Assembly (NCBI GenBank): GCA_963995525.1
Contig: OZ023213.1
Coordinates: 47,755,078-47,819,077 of the forward strand
Source: Escarpia spicata
Lineage: Eukaryota; Annelida; Polychaeta; Sabellida; Siboglinidae
Reading direction: 5' to 3'
DNA: 64,000 nucleotides
Each line of letters opens with the position of its first letter. Position 1 is the stretch's first letter. Positions 23,860 through 36,755 of this stretch are shown here, one piece after another. The notes below the pieces were generated by a model. The model was not told the origin of the DNA, did no database searches, and saw nothing but the letters and a program-made list of their open reading frames with translations. The position numbers were made by a program, and so were the translations under genes.

Positions 23860-25060
23860 TGTGGAATTATGGCCCTAATATCGTTCCATAGTTCTTTGCC
23901 TGGATGATGAGTGCCCATGTTTCCGCGCCGTATGTCATCGCTGGAAGTACGCATGAGTTGAAGATTTGTCTCTTCAAGCAGGTTCCAAAGTTACCCTTGA
24001 AGATGTCGCGGTGTTTGGCGAATGCTGTCCAGCCGGCAGTGATCCTTCCTTGAATCTCCTTGTCTTGGTTTTTGTCCCTGATACTGTATCGCTGTCACAG
24101 ATAGACGTAACTTTCAACGTTCTCTATCTGCGTCGTGTTGATATATATTGGTGTGTCAATTTCTAGGATCACTTTTGCTTCCAGATGTTCATCTTGAGAC
24201 CTTATTTTTCAATTTCATCAGCTAGCTCCTGCAGCGTGTTTTGTAGTTCTTGCGGTACAGTAGCGCATATGAGTATGTCGTCGGCGAAGCGAAGATGGCT
24301 GAGATATTCTCCGTCTATCATCAAGTCTCTGGTTTCCCAGGTCAGTCTTCGGAATATGCTTTCGAGTGTTGCCGTGAACAGCTTGGGCGATATGGTGTCA
24401 CCATGTCATACTCCTCTCTTGATGTTGATCTTGCTGCTCTTTTTGTGTAGGTGGACTGTCACCGAGCTGTTGGTGTAGATGTCTTTCAGGAGATCGATGT
24501 ACACATTTTCTATCCCCTGTTCTTGGAGGGAGGTCAGTATTGCTTGAGTTTGTAGCGAGTCGAAAAGCCTTCTCGTAGTCGACGAAAGCGATGCAGAGCG
24601 GGATATTATATTCTCGGCACTTCTCTTTCAGTTGGTTTACGACGTGTATGTGGTTTGTTTTTGAGTACCTGCTTCTGAATCCTGCTTGCTCTCGTGGTTT
24701 GTTTTCGTCCTGTGTCTTCTCTAGTCTATTTGTTAGTATCTTTGTGAATAATGTGTAGATGTTTGATAACAGGCATTTCGGTCTGTAGTTCTTTAAGTCT
24801 TTCTTATTTCCCTTCTTAACGATTATCACCATCTTTGCGTTCTTCCAAGCGGTGGGTATTCGTCTTTCTGATAAGCATTTAGTGTACAGCTTAGCCAGTG
24901 TCTTCGAGATGATATCTTCTCCTGCTTTTAATGTTTCAATGTTTACATGGTTGTTGCCTGTCTCTTTCCTTTCTTCAAATCTCTTAGCGCAGCTTCCACT
25001 TCCCTTCACTAGGATCGTATCTCGGGGGATTACCATCAAATCGACGTGGCGATGGCGTCG
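23860..25060 (-). pseudogene. RTE-like LINE reverse transcriptase relic
   Basis: Read on the - strand from 25039: IPTAWKNAKMVII.KKGNKKDLKNYRP, AGFRS.YSKTNHIHVVNQL, IPLCIAFVDYEKAF, then after a frame change NVYIDLLKDIYTNSSV, ISPKLFTATLE, LRFADDILICA (the catalytic FADD box, near 24275), and TYGAETWAL (near 23925). The order is that of a non-LTR reverse transcriptase. The wording is close to the RTE/endonuclease-reverse-transcriptase group of animal LINEs. Frameshift after KAF (about 24555) and several stops. No endonuclease domain is seen; it is 5'-truncated, as usual for LINE copies. Confidence 0.85.
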
Positions 25061-25089
25061 CCCGATGCGGTTTTAATAGTGGAATAGCT

Positions 25090-25700
25090 CGTGTCGGAGT
25101 AACGCGTAGTTGAGATAATTATCTTCTTGATCCAGATAATCCTAACGCCTCTAGGGTGGAGGTAAAGATTCTGGCTAACTCCATGACGTTACTTAAATCT
25201 TTGGTCAAACGTTCTCCACTGAATAATACCAGTTCTCGAGGGCACGCATGTAAGAACTGTTCCATGATGATTAACTTTCTTAACCCTCCAAGGATCGCCT
25301 CTACGTTTCACAAACTTACCCATTGACCAAATGATGCTCTAACTTATCCAGAAATTGCGAAACCGATTCATTAGAGGCCATACGTCCACTATAAAACGTC
25401 TTCCGATAGCCTTCTTTCGTCAATTGGTATTTTACCAGTAATGCTTCCTTTAGCTTATCATACTCGCGTGCCTCAGAGGCTGGTAGTTGGGAATACGCAT
25501 CCAGCGCTGGTCCTGCTAAAAGTGACCCTAGGTAAGTACCATAACAATTACGCCCTCATCCTTCGTTTCCCGCTTACCTCACAAATCGTTGGATATATGA
25601 ATCCATGTCATCTTTCCCATCACAAAATGCGGGTAATTTGGGACTTCTTCCTATAACCCTAACGCTCTGTGAAATGTCGGTCACTCCACTAGTGTCCTGT
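25090..25700 (-). pseudogene. Ty3/Gypsy-type gag relic
   Basis: On the - strand: SPKLPAFCDGKDDMDSYIQRF, then after a stop GSLLAGPALDAYSQLPASEA, YDKLKEALLVKYQLTKEGYR, SQFLDKLEHHLV, and EQFLHACPRELVLFSGER. This order and wording match the capsid (gag) of Ty3/Gypsy retrotransposons. Stops after QRFVR and after HLVNW, plus a frame change, break it. No protease, polymerase or LTR is present in the window near it. It abuts the RTE-like relic at 25060. Confidence 0.75.
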
Positions 25701-26319
25701 TTTCCACACATGTTACAACGGTTGTTGTCACCTTACGTGGGAAATAGTTGGGCATTTTTCGGGTTTGCAAGTCAAAACTGCGCACGGGTGGCAGCCATCT
25801 TGTTACACAGCCAACAGTACTAATTGGGTCAGCAGCTTAGCAAGTGGTCGTGGATTACACGAGTGGAATTTAGTTGGATTAGTTGAGGCAGACCGCAACG
25901 TCGTCAACGGGTCTTCAATACTAGCATGTGGGTATTTTAAGTGTAAATAATTATGTGACAACTAGACGTCTAGATGCGTTAATATTGGGTAAAACTAAAA
26001 GGAAGCTGTGTTTAAATTTCGGCAAATTTTAGAGACATGATCAAGAGCATTGCAATTTATGTTATGCCGACGTATGATGCACTGAATATCGTTATGCACA
26101 ATTACATGGCAATCAGAGTTGTTGGCGTTTTTCACTTACCTAAGCGGAATACTTATAGGTAAAGCTAGTATGATTAGCAGCTTGAACTTGATTGCAGTGT
26201 GATACAAGTCAACAATGTGATTGTGGTTTTCCTTTGTCCACATTTGGTTCTGAGAAACATTGATTATGGGTGTCAGGCGCGGGTATTCATTGAACATATG
26301 TGATTTTCAATGTGTGGTC

Positions 26320-26790
26320 GCACAGATGGTCCTCCGGTGGGGACGTGAATCCTATATATGTGTGACTTTCACTTGTTCGAAGTTTGTACTCCGGTGCGGA
26401 GATACATTGAATATGTGTGGTGTTTCTTTTTCCACAGTTGATCCTCAGGTGCGGAGACAGATTTAATGTATATATATATATATATATATATGTGACTTTG
26501 TTTTCCACGGGTTGTCCTCCGGTGCGGAGATAAATTGAATACGTGCGACTCTCACGCTGTCCACATTGGGTCCTCCGGTACGGAGTTGAATTGATTTTGT
26601 GTGACTACCTTTGGGTCCACATTTGGTCCTCCGGTGCGGAGATGAATTGAAATTGTGTGACTACCTTTGGGTCCACATTTGGTCCTCCGGTGCGGAGATG
26701 AATTGAAATTGTGTGACTCTCCCCTATGTATACAGTGGGTCCTTCGGTCGCAGGTGGTCCTCCGGTGCGGAGACACAGTGTAGTTACAAG
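26320..26790 (+). repeat. 56-bp minisatellite upstream of the Ngaro-like element
   Basis: About eight or nine units with GGTCCTCCGGTGCGGAGATG and AATTGTGTGACT at a 56-bp period (for example 26569, 26625, 26681). An (AT)n tract sits inside one unit at about 26465-26492. It may be part of the 5' untranslated or terminal region of the retroelement that follows. Confidence 0.8.
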
Positions 26791-26982
26791 TGTGCCGTTT
26801 CCCATTTATCTAATGTATAGGGACATGAGGTTTGTCAGCCCACCCTGTTGCCTAAGTGTCCTTGTTGTCTCCTTTTGCAGGTGCTTCAGTGATGGGACAC
26901 TAAACCAAGGACGGGTGTAGGCAGTGGGGGGAGGTCCGGCCAGCAAAGTATATGCTGGTCGGTTTGTGGCCTTCATTGATGC

Positions 26983-27590
26983 ATGGTACTGGTTTGCATT
27001 ATGCCGAAAGCCACAAGGACGAAGCCAGTGGATGATGTGTCAGTGGAGGAAGAGTATCCACCTGTGCTGCCACCGAGTGTCGACCCGGCGTTGTACGTTA
27101 CCCTGATGTCGGCCATCTCCACCCAGATCGCGCAAGGATTCCGGGACTTACAAGCTGGGAACGAGGCAGTTCCATCGACCTCATTTGAACGAGGGGAGCC
27201 CCGCAAACGTAGGCCCTCGCCATCAGACGATTCAAGTGACAGTGAACAAGACTATGGCGAGGCGACTTTCGAGCGACGCGCCCGCAGAGACACTACTCCA
27301 GCTGAGCGGAAGAAAAGTAAGATGGCAATGCCCATGGCGTATGGGGAGGTAGGGAATGACCTCCCTCAGTCGACGGTTGATATGATTTGTTCCTGTGATT
27401 AGATGCCCCTACGTTGCCTACGAAGTTCGCTTTTCCTTTGCCTTCAATAAAGGCAACTGTTCGCGACAGAATTGCCGTTACAGTCACCTGTGCTCAAAGT
27501 GTAGGCGCCCTGGCCACGGCCTCTCAACCTGTAGAGTCCAAAGTAGGAAGCCCTCCACAGCCACATCTATCAACAAAGCCTGAACCTGTA
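26983..27590 (+). pseudogene. Gag of Ngaro/DIRS-like element
   Basis: The first frame, 26983-27402, is acidic/basic low-complexity (EPRKRRPSPSDDSSDSE) and starts near MPKATRTKP at 27001. The zinc-finger part is in another frame (27395-27583): FNKGNCSRQNCRYSHLCSKC, then CRRPGHG with C at the end. A C-x4-C-x5-H type finger followed by a CCHC-like knuckle is typical of gag in Ngaro/DIRS elements. The change of frame at about 27400 breaks the protein. Confidence 0.65.
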
Positions 27591-27869
27591 ATTGCTTGTC
27601 ACGTCCTGCCCACGCCTGTCAAACACAAGGTCCTTGAATGTATATTGCAAGGTTATGATTGCACATCTAAGACAGCCCTCATTTTGGGTTGAAAATCTGG
27701 TTTTAGGATAAACTCGTCCATTGCCACTGATCCTCAGAAAGGTCTTTATGAAAACCACAAATCTGTCAGTGACAATTTAGTCTTCGTTCAGACTAAGCTT
27801 GACAAAGAGAAAAACCTTGGTAGAATTGCTGTCCCCTACCAGAACCCCCCTCTATCCAACATGGTTTTC

Positions 27870-29160
27870 TCTCCTTTAGGTTTAGTTCCAAAAAAGGAGC
27901 CAGGGGATTTTCGTCTTATTCATTATTTAAGCAACCCCCAAAAATTCAGTCAATTCTCGTATCGCACCAGAATTCGCAGCGGTTTCATTCGAGATGCTTG
28001 ATGATTGTATTCGCATTATGTTGGAGTTGGGACAAGGGTGTTTAATAGCTAAAGCAGATCTCCGAGATGCTTTCAGAATTATTCCCATTTCTCCCATTGG
28101 TTATCGCCTGCTTGGTTTCAAGATTAAGGGGCAATTCTGTTTTGACATGTGTCTGCCAATGGGTTGCAGCACGTCGTGTTAGACGTTTGAGTCACTGTCA
28201 CGAGCAGTGCCCTGGATATGTGTCCATAAAGCAAATATTTTACACATCAGCGACATAACAGATGATTTTTTTTTCTTTCGGAAAGACCATTTCAGGCTGT
28301 CAATTATATTTGGACAGGTTTCTGGAAATCTGCCGGATGATAAACCTTCCTATTAAACAGTCAAAAACGGTGTTACGAACATCCAGAGTAGTTCTTCGTG
28401 GGATTGAAGTAGATTCAGTAGCGCAGACAATTCAGCTTCCCCCGGACAAACTGTCAGCGCTTCGTTCCAAGCTCATTGCTATGTCTAAACGCAGAAAGGT
28501 GTCGCTGCGTGAGGTTCAATCTTTGTCTGGGTCCCTCCACCATGTATGTAGAGTCATTTCGCCCGGAAGAACATTTTGTCGGCGTTTAATCAATCTAACT
28601 TTGGGCAAGTCTAACCCCAACCATTTGATTCAACCGTGAAGCGCGCAAAGATATCAGGGCCTGGTTGGAATTTCTCGAAACGTTTAATGGTACAATGTCA
28701 TTCTTGCCAGTTGTTTGGACGTCGTCAGATGTTCTACACCTTATAACAGATGCTAGCGGTTTCGCTTTCAGTGCAGTTTTTGGAAACGATTGGTTACAAG
28801 GTAGTTTCCCGGCAAATTGGTCAGCAGTTCATATCTCTGTTAAGGAGCTGTTACCCATTGGTGTAGCCGTACACTGCTGGGGATCCTCTTTCGCAAATCG
28901 TCGAATCTTGTTCCTTTCCGATAACACTGCAGTCGTGGAGGTGATAAACAAGCAAACAGCAAAAGATGTTAGTTTGATGAACCTAATTAGAGAGCTAGTT
29001 GTCCTGTGTATGTCGGACAACATTTACATTCCGGGTAAGACAAATGTGGCAGCAGATCATATGTCTCGGTTACAGGAAGAAAAGGCAAAGGTAGTGCAGC
29101 CTTCTCTTGCTCCAGACAAGGTGCCACTGCATACTCATTGGCTGCCTTGGGGAAAGCATC
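27870..29160 (+). pseudogene. Reverse transcriptase-RNase H of Ngaro/DIRS-like element
   Basis: RT blocks: LGLVPKKEPGDFRLIH (27880), GCLIAKADLRDAFRIIP (28045), FDMCLPMGCS (28140), a degenerate active-site region HISDITDDFFFF (28245, where the family has H(Y)LDDF), then LDRFLEICRMINLPIKQSKT and LRGIEVDS. RNase H: LITDASGFAFSAVFG (28740), WSAVHISVKELLPI, LFLSDNTAVVEVINK and NVAADHMSRLQ (28665-29165). Stops at about 28000 and 28181 and frame changes near 28200 and 28636 disable it. Confidence 0.85.
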
Positions 29161-30024
29161 AGTAGCTACTATTGATCGGGCCAATACCCCGCGCACTAGA
29201 GCAAGGTATCACAGCAACTGGCAACATTTTGCGTGTGTCTGCAAACACCTTAAAGAAGGCAAGCGGCAAATACTCCCGGCTTCTCCCTATCTTGTTAGAT
29301 ATTTTTGTGAAGCACTTTGCAAGGAAGGAAAGGCACCCAGTACAATTCGTACATATTTAGGAGCTATTGTTGATGTACATAAATACGTCATTGACCCAAC
29401 ATCCAACTACCTTGTCACCAAGCACATGCGTGGCATTGCTAAACACCGTCCTAGTACAGATACACGTAGTCCCCATTCTAAACAGGATTTGAAGAGATTA
29501 GTTAAGGCACTGTCAGCAACTGGGTGCACAACATTCACTCTTGCTTTGCTCAAAGCTATGTTCGCATTAATGTCCTTTGCTTTTCTACGGATAAGTGAGG
29601 TAACAAAAGGGGAACATAACATCAACGTAAGCCAGTGTCTGGTCACCAAGACAAAGATCACACTCATGTTTTTGTCTTATAAGCACAGTACTGGCCGCCC
29701 TTTCATGTTACATATTCAGCCAACAGGTGACAGCACATGTCCCCACAGGTTGCTGAAGGAGTATGTCAAGTTAAGGGGTCACGATGGGGGGCCCTTGTTC
29801 AGGTTTTCAGACAAGCTTCCCTTATCTCAGTCATATTTCGCGAACATGTTAAGGCAAGCAGCAATAGTTGCAAAGCTGGACGCTAACCGGATCTCGCCTC
29901 ATTCCTTTCGCATTGGTGCCACAACTTGGGCTGCGGAAAAGGGGTTCAGCACCGAGCAAATTAAGGAATGGGTCGATGGCGTTCAACCTCGTTTAATAGT
30001 TATATTAGAATAAAATCATTTGCT
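29138..30024 (+). pseudogene. Tyrosine recombinase of Ngaro/DIRS-like element
   Basis: Starts overlapping the RNase H frame. SAM-like N-terminus: NTPRTRARYHSNWQHF, APSTIRTYLGAI. Catalytic domain: ALMSFAFLRISEV (first catalytic Arg in RISE), then PHSFRIGATTWA (HxxR). The last block with the nucleophile, FNSYIRIKS, is present at 29992-30018 but in another frame. A one-base loss near 29966 (AAGGAATGGG) leads instead to the end IVILE at 30011. The enzyme integrates circular DNA copies in Ngaro/DIRS elements. Gag, RT-RH, YR order without a methyltransferase favours the Ngaro type. Confidence 0.85.
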
Positions 30025-31290
30025 TCACCAACCAAAAAAACAATAATTAGATTATCATAGTTGCATGTTGTCTGCAAAAAATGTGTTGTGTTGTTTCATG
30101 GCAGCCCGTCTGGCGGTTGGATCTGGCGCTGACCGTGATGAGGGAGGTGATTGGTCCAGCTGCTTTTTAAGTGTTGTCCCTGGAACGTTTCCTGGTTGTA
30201 TTATTTAACGCCACTGCGTGGCCGTTTAGAGCGTGTTGTCTACCATTGGAGTACTAATAGTTGAATTAGGTCTGGTGCTTCGCCTGGGGTGGGGTGGTCT
30301 CCCTCGTACCGTGGGAGGTGGGGGATTGAGTACCCCAGCCTTACTGTTTGTACATGTTTGTGTATGGCTAATCAACTTTGTAATTACGCCCCTACTATGG
30401 CACTTGTAACCAATTGTGATTGTCACTTCCATGTAGGGGCTCTTCGGCATTCCATGCCTATGATTACTGTGTTAAAAAAATGGAATGCCATTTCTCACTC
30501 ATACATGTATGTTCTCTGTTATAACTGTTATACACAGAAACTAACGCAGGCTCCACACCAGACAGTTAGATCAAACAAGGTTATTAAATTTAACGACGGA
30601 AGACGCAGGCATGCGAATATATGTTATTTCCATCTACACAAAGCACAATCATAATACCTATATATATATATATATATATATATAAATCTTCGACGTATAC
30701 ATCAGTGCAAACTATTCAATTTGTCTTCACTAAACAGCCCCACCACCAAAAGTATTCTACGTGTTATCAATCTATGCACTCGTGAATATCAACCTTGACA
30801 ACAATATTACAATCGACATTCGATTGTCGTTATTACGTTGCAATCGCATAGCTTAGCGATGATCCGCTATCCCGTATACTATCCGCGACATCAATATCGT
30901 TGCATTACGCAAAGTTCCGTTATCTTCGGCCACACCGTTGTTCAACCGTAACAATATAAACCAGATACCCAATACAATAACTTTAAGCTAACACTCATTC
31001 ATTTTTACACAACACATGTATTCTATATACCTCCGGTATTCTTTTCTAGAAAGGGCTTGGATATAAGGAGTAGATACTGCGCTATATAAGAACTTACCCA
31101 TAGATTTGTGTTTTATGATGTCTACGACAATTGACTGGATGCGGGGTGTGTCACTACTTACATACACCATCTCATCTTCTATCTTAGTGCATTACCTGAT
31201 CGAACTAGCGAAGAAAGTTCAGGAGAAACCATGGTTGTGATCGTTTCAACCTAAGATGCACTTACACAACAATGAACATTGTTGCAATTT
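30025..31290. other. 3' flank of the Ngaro-like element and non-coding DNA
   Basis: No gene. GGCATTCCATGCC and GGAATGCCAT at about 30449 and 30481 form a short inverted pair that could belong to the element's 3' repeats, but no split direct repeats were found by eye. (TA)n at 30658-30683. A SINE tail-like GATACTGCGCTATATAAGAACTTAC occurs at about 31072-31098. Confidence 0.45.
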
Positions 31291-31544
31291 TCTTCATTTC
31301 AGAACATACAACATATCCTAAATGTCTACAGTCACACATACATGTACACGTTTGTTACATATTACACTTATCCTGTTTAAACAACACACTTTTATATAGC
31401 TTTTTGTTGGGTATGATCGTCCATGAGTGAAACATTTCTTGAGTACATCCACATTTGTTATCTTGCGTTGTAGTACTACGGTCCGAATTGTTTGCTTAGT
31501 TATTAAAAATTATGAATCACATATACCAATTAACAAATAGGCAA

Positions 31545-31697
31545 ATCGTGAATTAGTTGTATATTTTATTTCACGAAAGTTCTTACAATATGTAGCCAGC
31601 ATAGATGAGAACAGATATATATTAAATGTCAACTTGTTTAGAGAATGTCGCCATGTAGCTTGGAATTATCGTTTGGCATTGTCCACATCGTGAACGT
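31545..31697 (-). other. 3' UTR exon and polyA signal of copy B
   Basis: On the - strand, acceptor TTATTTTGCAG ends at 31698. The exon then resembles 1695-1845 of copy A, and AATAAA is at 31570-31565. The corresponding donor is GTACAACAA starting at 32178, 19 nt after the stop codon. A (TA)n tract at 31733-31786 lies just upstream, as in copy A (1580-1665). Confidence 0.55.
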
Positions 31698-31729
31698 CTG
31701 CAAAATAAGTTAAGAAGAATACATAAAGG

Positions 31730-31789
<60 letters not shown>

Positions 31790-32029
31790 GGATATGCTAC
31801 TATTGATCATCTTAATAAAGATATTTATGTTCACTATCTTTCAGAAGGGATTCTCGGACGGGTACGGTAATACATAAGACATATTGATGCGCGCGCATGC
31901 AAAACACAAATAAACACACACACAGACGCTCACATGCACACACACACGCGCGCGCGCGCGCTTGCACGCGCACGCGAACAGAGGGGACACACACACTCAC
32001 AGAGAGAGAGGGGGAGAGACAGAGATAAA

Positions 32030-32032
32030 CAT

Positions 32033-32095
<63 letters not shown>

Positions 32096-32104
32096 TACAT
32101 GCAT

Positions 32105-32141
<37 letters not shown>

Positions 32142-32145
32142 GAGA
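32030..32145 (+). repeat. (GACA)n microsatellite in last intron of copy B
   Basis: Nearly pure CAGA/GACA tract with one interruption at 32094-32105. It occupies the same intron as the (CTGT)n tract of copy A on the opposite strand. Confidence 0.95.
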
Positions 32146-32197
32146 CGGACGACGGACGAGAGTTTTTAATTGTTGTACCCGACTGAAAACGCAACCT

Positions 32198-33803
<1,606 letters not shown>

Positions 33804-34225
33804 GTCGGAATCTTGTTGCTGAAATGAGGAAGAAGATGAAGCCGGTGAAGAACGATTGCAACAGCAACAAGGCTGCTACATAGTAAGATGTATCAAAGCT
33901 GTTTTTGTTTGACGTTGGTGTTATGGCCAGTCATTGTCAATGTTCATATATAAAGCGTATAGTTAGCACATGCTGCTGGGTATCTGGACTGGAAAGAAAA
34001 CAAACTGGACAAATAATGAAAGTCTTTGATCAAATTATTTGACATTTCTAACACCTAACGTTCACACTAATAAGATAAAACTGTATTGCATTGTTCGCAT
34101 TAGTTTCTCAAATATGTTAAACACACTACTTATGGTGTCCAAAATATAGCAATCATAATACATTTTCATCCAAATTGATGCTAGATGTCCAATCATTGCA
34201 AAAGGTCCAAATTATTGTGTCTTAC

Positions 34226-34260
34226 CTTTCTACTGGGAAATGTCGCTTCACTGCAATGCG
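34226..34260 (-). other. Non-coding first exon of copy B
   Basis: On the - strand the sequence after the TATA-like box runs to a consensus donor AAAG|GTAAGACAC at 34226/34225. The same donor occurs at 40470/40469 in copy C. The downstream acceptor is at 33819, 18 nt upstream of ATG. The transcription start near 34258 is estimated from the TATA position. Confidence 0.5.
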
Positions 34261-34283
34261 TAATCCGTCGGTCTGGCGGAACT

Positions 34284-34316
34284 TATACTACAGCTAATGA
34301 CGTCAGTGTTTATTGG
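34284..34316 (-). promoter_or_regulatory. Core promoter of copy B: CCAAT, CRE, TATA
   Basis: Read on the - strand: CCAAT (34316-34312), the palindrome TGACGTCA (34305-34298, consensus CREB/ATF site), then TATAA (34288-34284), about 25-30 bp before the estimated start. In copy C the TGACGTCA is kept (40550-40543) while the TATA and CCAAT words are mutated. Conservation of the CRE word in both copies supports function but could be simple shared ancestry. Confidence 0.5.
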
Positions 34317-34894
34317 CCCGAGAAACACTTTGTTCTTTTACGACGCACATTCTAAAGAACACACGGGCGACATTAAGGTAACATTTAAGTTATAAAAACA
34401 TTCAATGAAAATCAAGATTTACACTGCCAAAAAGTTGTTCCCGTGAAAAAAAACATATATCCATGGGTACCCAATCTTTGATTCGTTCGCGACAAAAACA
34501 ATCGTAAATTTTGAGGAGAAAAAAAACATATTTCACCGACTCAGTGAAATTTGTTTTTACACGTAACTTACGTAGCATTAAGCAATCGAAGAGAATGACA
34601 CAGGTAGTATCGCTCACCGGGACGCAGGGGTGTCATGTTCAATGTCAGACGACGCTACCCTTTTTGGTCTCCTGGGGTGCGCATAAGGTCGTGATATGTT
34701 GTAATGGTACAATAAGTAACCATACTGGTGGGGTGACCCATACATACGTATTATACTTCTGTTCACCCCCTTTCCACCAACACGTACATGTATTATATGT
34801 TCACATGTTGAAAATGTTGTATTTAGGAATAGCGGGATGTTTATGTTGTTGTTGGAAATTAATTAATTACTTACTAACAGTATACAGTCATTGG

Positions 34895-35190
34895 GATTGC
34901 TCAAAGCACTTTATTCTTTTCTCCCTGGCAGACCTGTTCAATCGAACACCATCTCGACTTCTCTGGGAAGCATTCATTCACGCTGCAATTAATGCGCAAA
35001 GACTATATATACACAAATATCCACCATAGTCTACACCAAAGTACTCATTCATACAACTGAGTGAAGTGGAGCAACGTAGATTGAACGAACCTGCTCACTG
35101 TTTGAAACCAAAGCACAGGATTCGAACTCGGGTTCTCTCGGTCGAGAGTCCGAAGCTCGTGTCACCACAGTGTCGAAGGTAGATCGAGCA
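34895..35190 (-). repeat. tRNA-derived SINE (family 1), nearly full length
   Basis: The + strand reads TGGGATTGCTCAAAGCACTT, CCCTGGCAGACCTGTTCAATC, GAAGCATTCATTCACGCTGC, then GTTCGAACCC-like B box GGATTCGAACTCGGG at about 35118. Reverse orientation. The head retains tRNA-like A- and B-box order, as expected for RNA polymerase III SINEs. Confidence 0.8.
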
Positions 35191-35359
35191 AAATAATTGC
35201 AGTTACTTTACCATGATCCATGTTTAGAGTTTTGTAATTATGTACAGTTAAGAAAGCAATATCCGCGAAATTAAGTTGTTTGTAAGAAGACTGTAACACG
35301 TTGGATAGGCAATTTGACCTAATGTGAGAGCCAAAGCAATTCCTCGTATCTTTTTCAAC

Positions 35360-35560
35360 TCAACTCCATTGCTGACCACGATTGTCAGCGTTCTTTATAA
35401 AATAATCTGATTTCACTTTTGCCATTTGTCTACTGCAACAGCTACACTGTTTTGAATTGCGTGATATATCCAAAGATGAAAGTGTTTTACGCAATACACG
35501 CACAAGGTAACGACGCCGGTTTTGGCATGCCTTGTATCCGAACAATACCCTTTAGGTGTG
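35360..35560 (-). repeat. LINE fragment similar to 57150-57290
   Basis: TGACCACGATTGTCAGCGTT and CTTTTGCCATTTGTCTA..GCAA are shared with 57150-57290. On the - strand it reads RRRYL.R..IQN.V.V.DKWQK-like residues, with frame damage. It matches the linker/RT region of the L2/CR1-like fragment at 56570-57320. Confidence 0.55.
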
Positions 35561-36204
35561 GCCAAAGACCTTTCGAATATCCACAATCGTTGGCATTAAC
35601 ACCTGGATTGATGTCAAGTACTTGGATTTATACTGAAATACATGACCTTGGGGTTTTGAAGTAACAGGTTCTTGCACTTCGTGAACTGTACCTGCCAAAA
35701 TATCAAATACATTTAAAGTACATAATTTAAGTATTCAGAGCACAAAATAATTCGTGTTTACTATTTCGCCTGTGTGGTGTATAACACTAGATGCCCACCC
35801 TGATGATACCTACAATTAAAACGTACACTTGGAATTGTGCTTACAATCAAAGTTACTTGACAAAACCCTGCGTAGCGTTATTGCTTAGATTGGGTATATC
35901 ATGACAAGTGTTTGCGCACTTCCCTTGATGAAATATGAGATGCACACGTTCATAGATGCGTAGTTTTCGGGAAAGCCGACAGAACTATGTTTTTATTGTA
36001 TACGAGAAAGGTCAAGCGTTGCGTCATTATCATGGTAGACGCAGTGTCGCATGCAACTTGAAACAATGATGTTGTGTTTGCAAGCAACAATATGTATTTA
36101 CTAAACATGCCCAATGGACGTACACTTGGCCCATGTGTCGCTTTTTATATAAAATGCAACGCAACTGACAAAAAGGGTCTAACGTATGCGTAATAGAACG
36201 GGTT

Positions 36205-36375
36205 ACCGTGGATCGCAGTGGCGCAGTAGCTAGAGCATCGAACTCTCAATCGAGAGAGCACACATTCAAATCCTGTGCTGCAGTGTTTAATGTCGAGCAA
36301 GTTCGTTCACTCTACGTTACTTCAGTTCACTCAGCTACATAAATGAGTGTCTTGCTATAGACAGTGCTGGATATT
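36205..36375 (+). repeat. tRNA-derived SINE head (family 1)
   Basis: GGTTACCGTGGATCGCAGTG then GCGCAGTAGCTAGAGCATCG (A-box region) and TTCAAATCCTG (B-box region), followed by the SINE body AAGTTCGTTCACTCTACGTT. Probably not a functional tRNA gene: the anticodon arm is not well formed and the copy extends into the SINE body. Confidence 0.75.
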
Positions 36376-36710
36376 AATTTGTTGATGAATAGTCTACTAC
36401 TTGGTTTCCCAATACGCCAATAACTTCCTTGTCCACTTACCATTTGAGGATGTTGGTTTGGATGATAATTTGGCACAATCTTGTTAAATATGTGTAAAAT
36501 TCGAACATTCTGCTAACCGTTTACAAATTTCGTATTTCTATCGATGCTGCGTCAGTTAGGAATAATCGTAACTGTTCATGTTTAAAGATCAAAGGAAAAC
36601 CGACAATTTAGAGTGACAGCGCCTACTTAAACAAAAAGTTTAATTATTGTGCCGGCTATGAAACTGACTACAGTTTCGCACGCTACTGGACGACTTTGTA
36701 AGCAGCATGG

Positions 36711-36755
36711 CATAATAAGTGACACGTGCAAGGAATGTACGTGTCGCTTATTATG
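36711..36755. repeat. Inverted repeat from a local inverted duplication
   Basis: Arms CATAATAAGTGACACGT (36711-36727) and ACGTGTCGCTTATTATG (36739-36755) pair with one mismatch. The orthologous place at 59680 has only the left arm, and the extra 17 bases are absent there. Confidence 0.85.

Noticed and set aside
27994..28182. Separate small gene
   Set aside because: It is the middle of the Ngaro-like reverse transcriptase (AKADLRDAFRI, LPMGCS) cut by stops.
36205..36375. Functional tRNA gene
   Set aside because: The A- and B-box-like words are part of a SINE with a shared non-tRNA body found in eight places; no proper cloverleaf was recognised.
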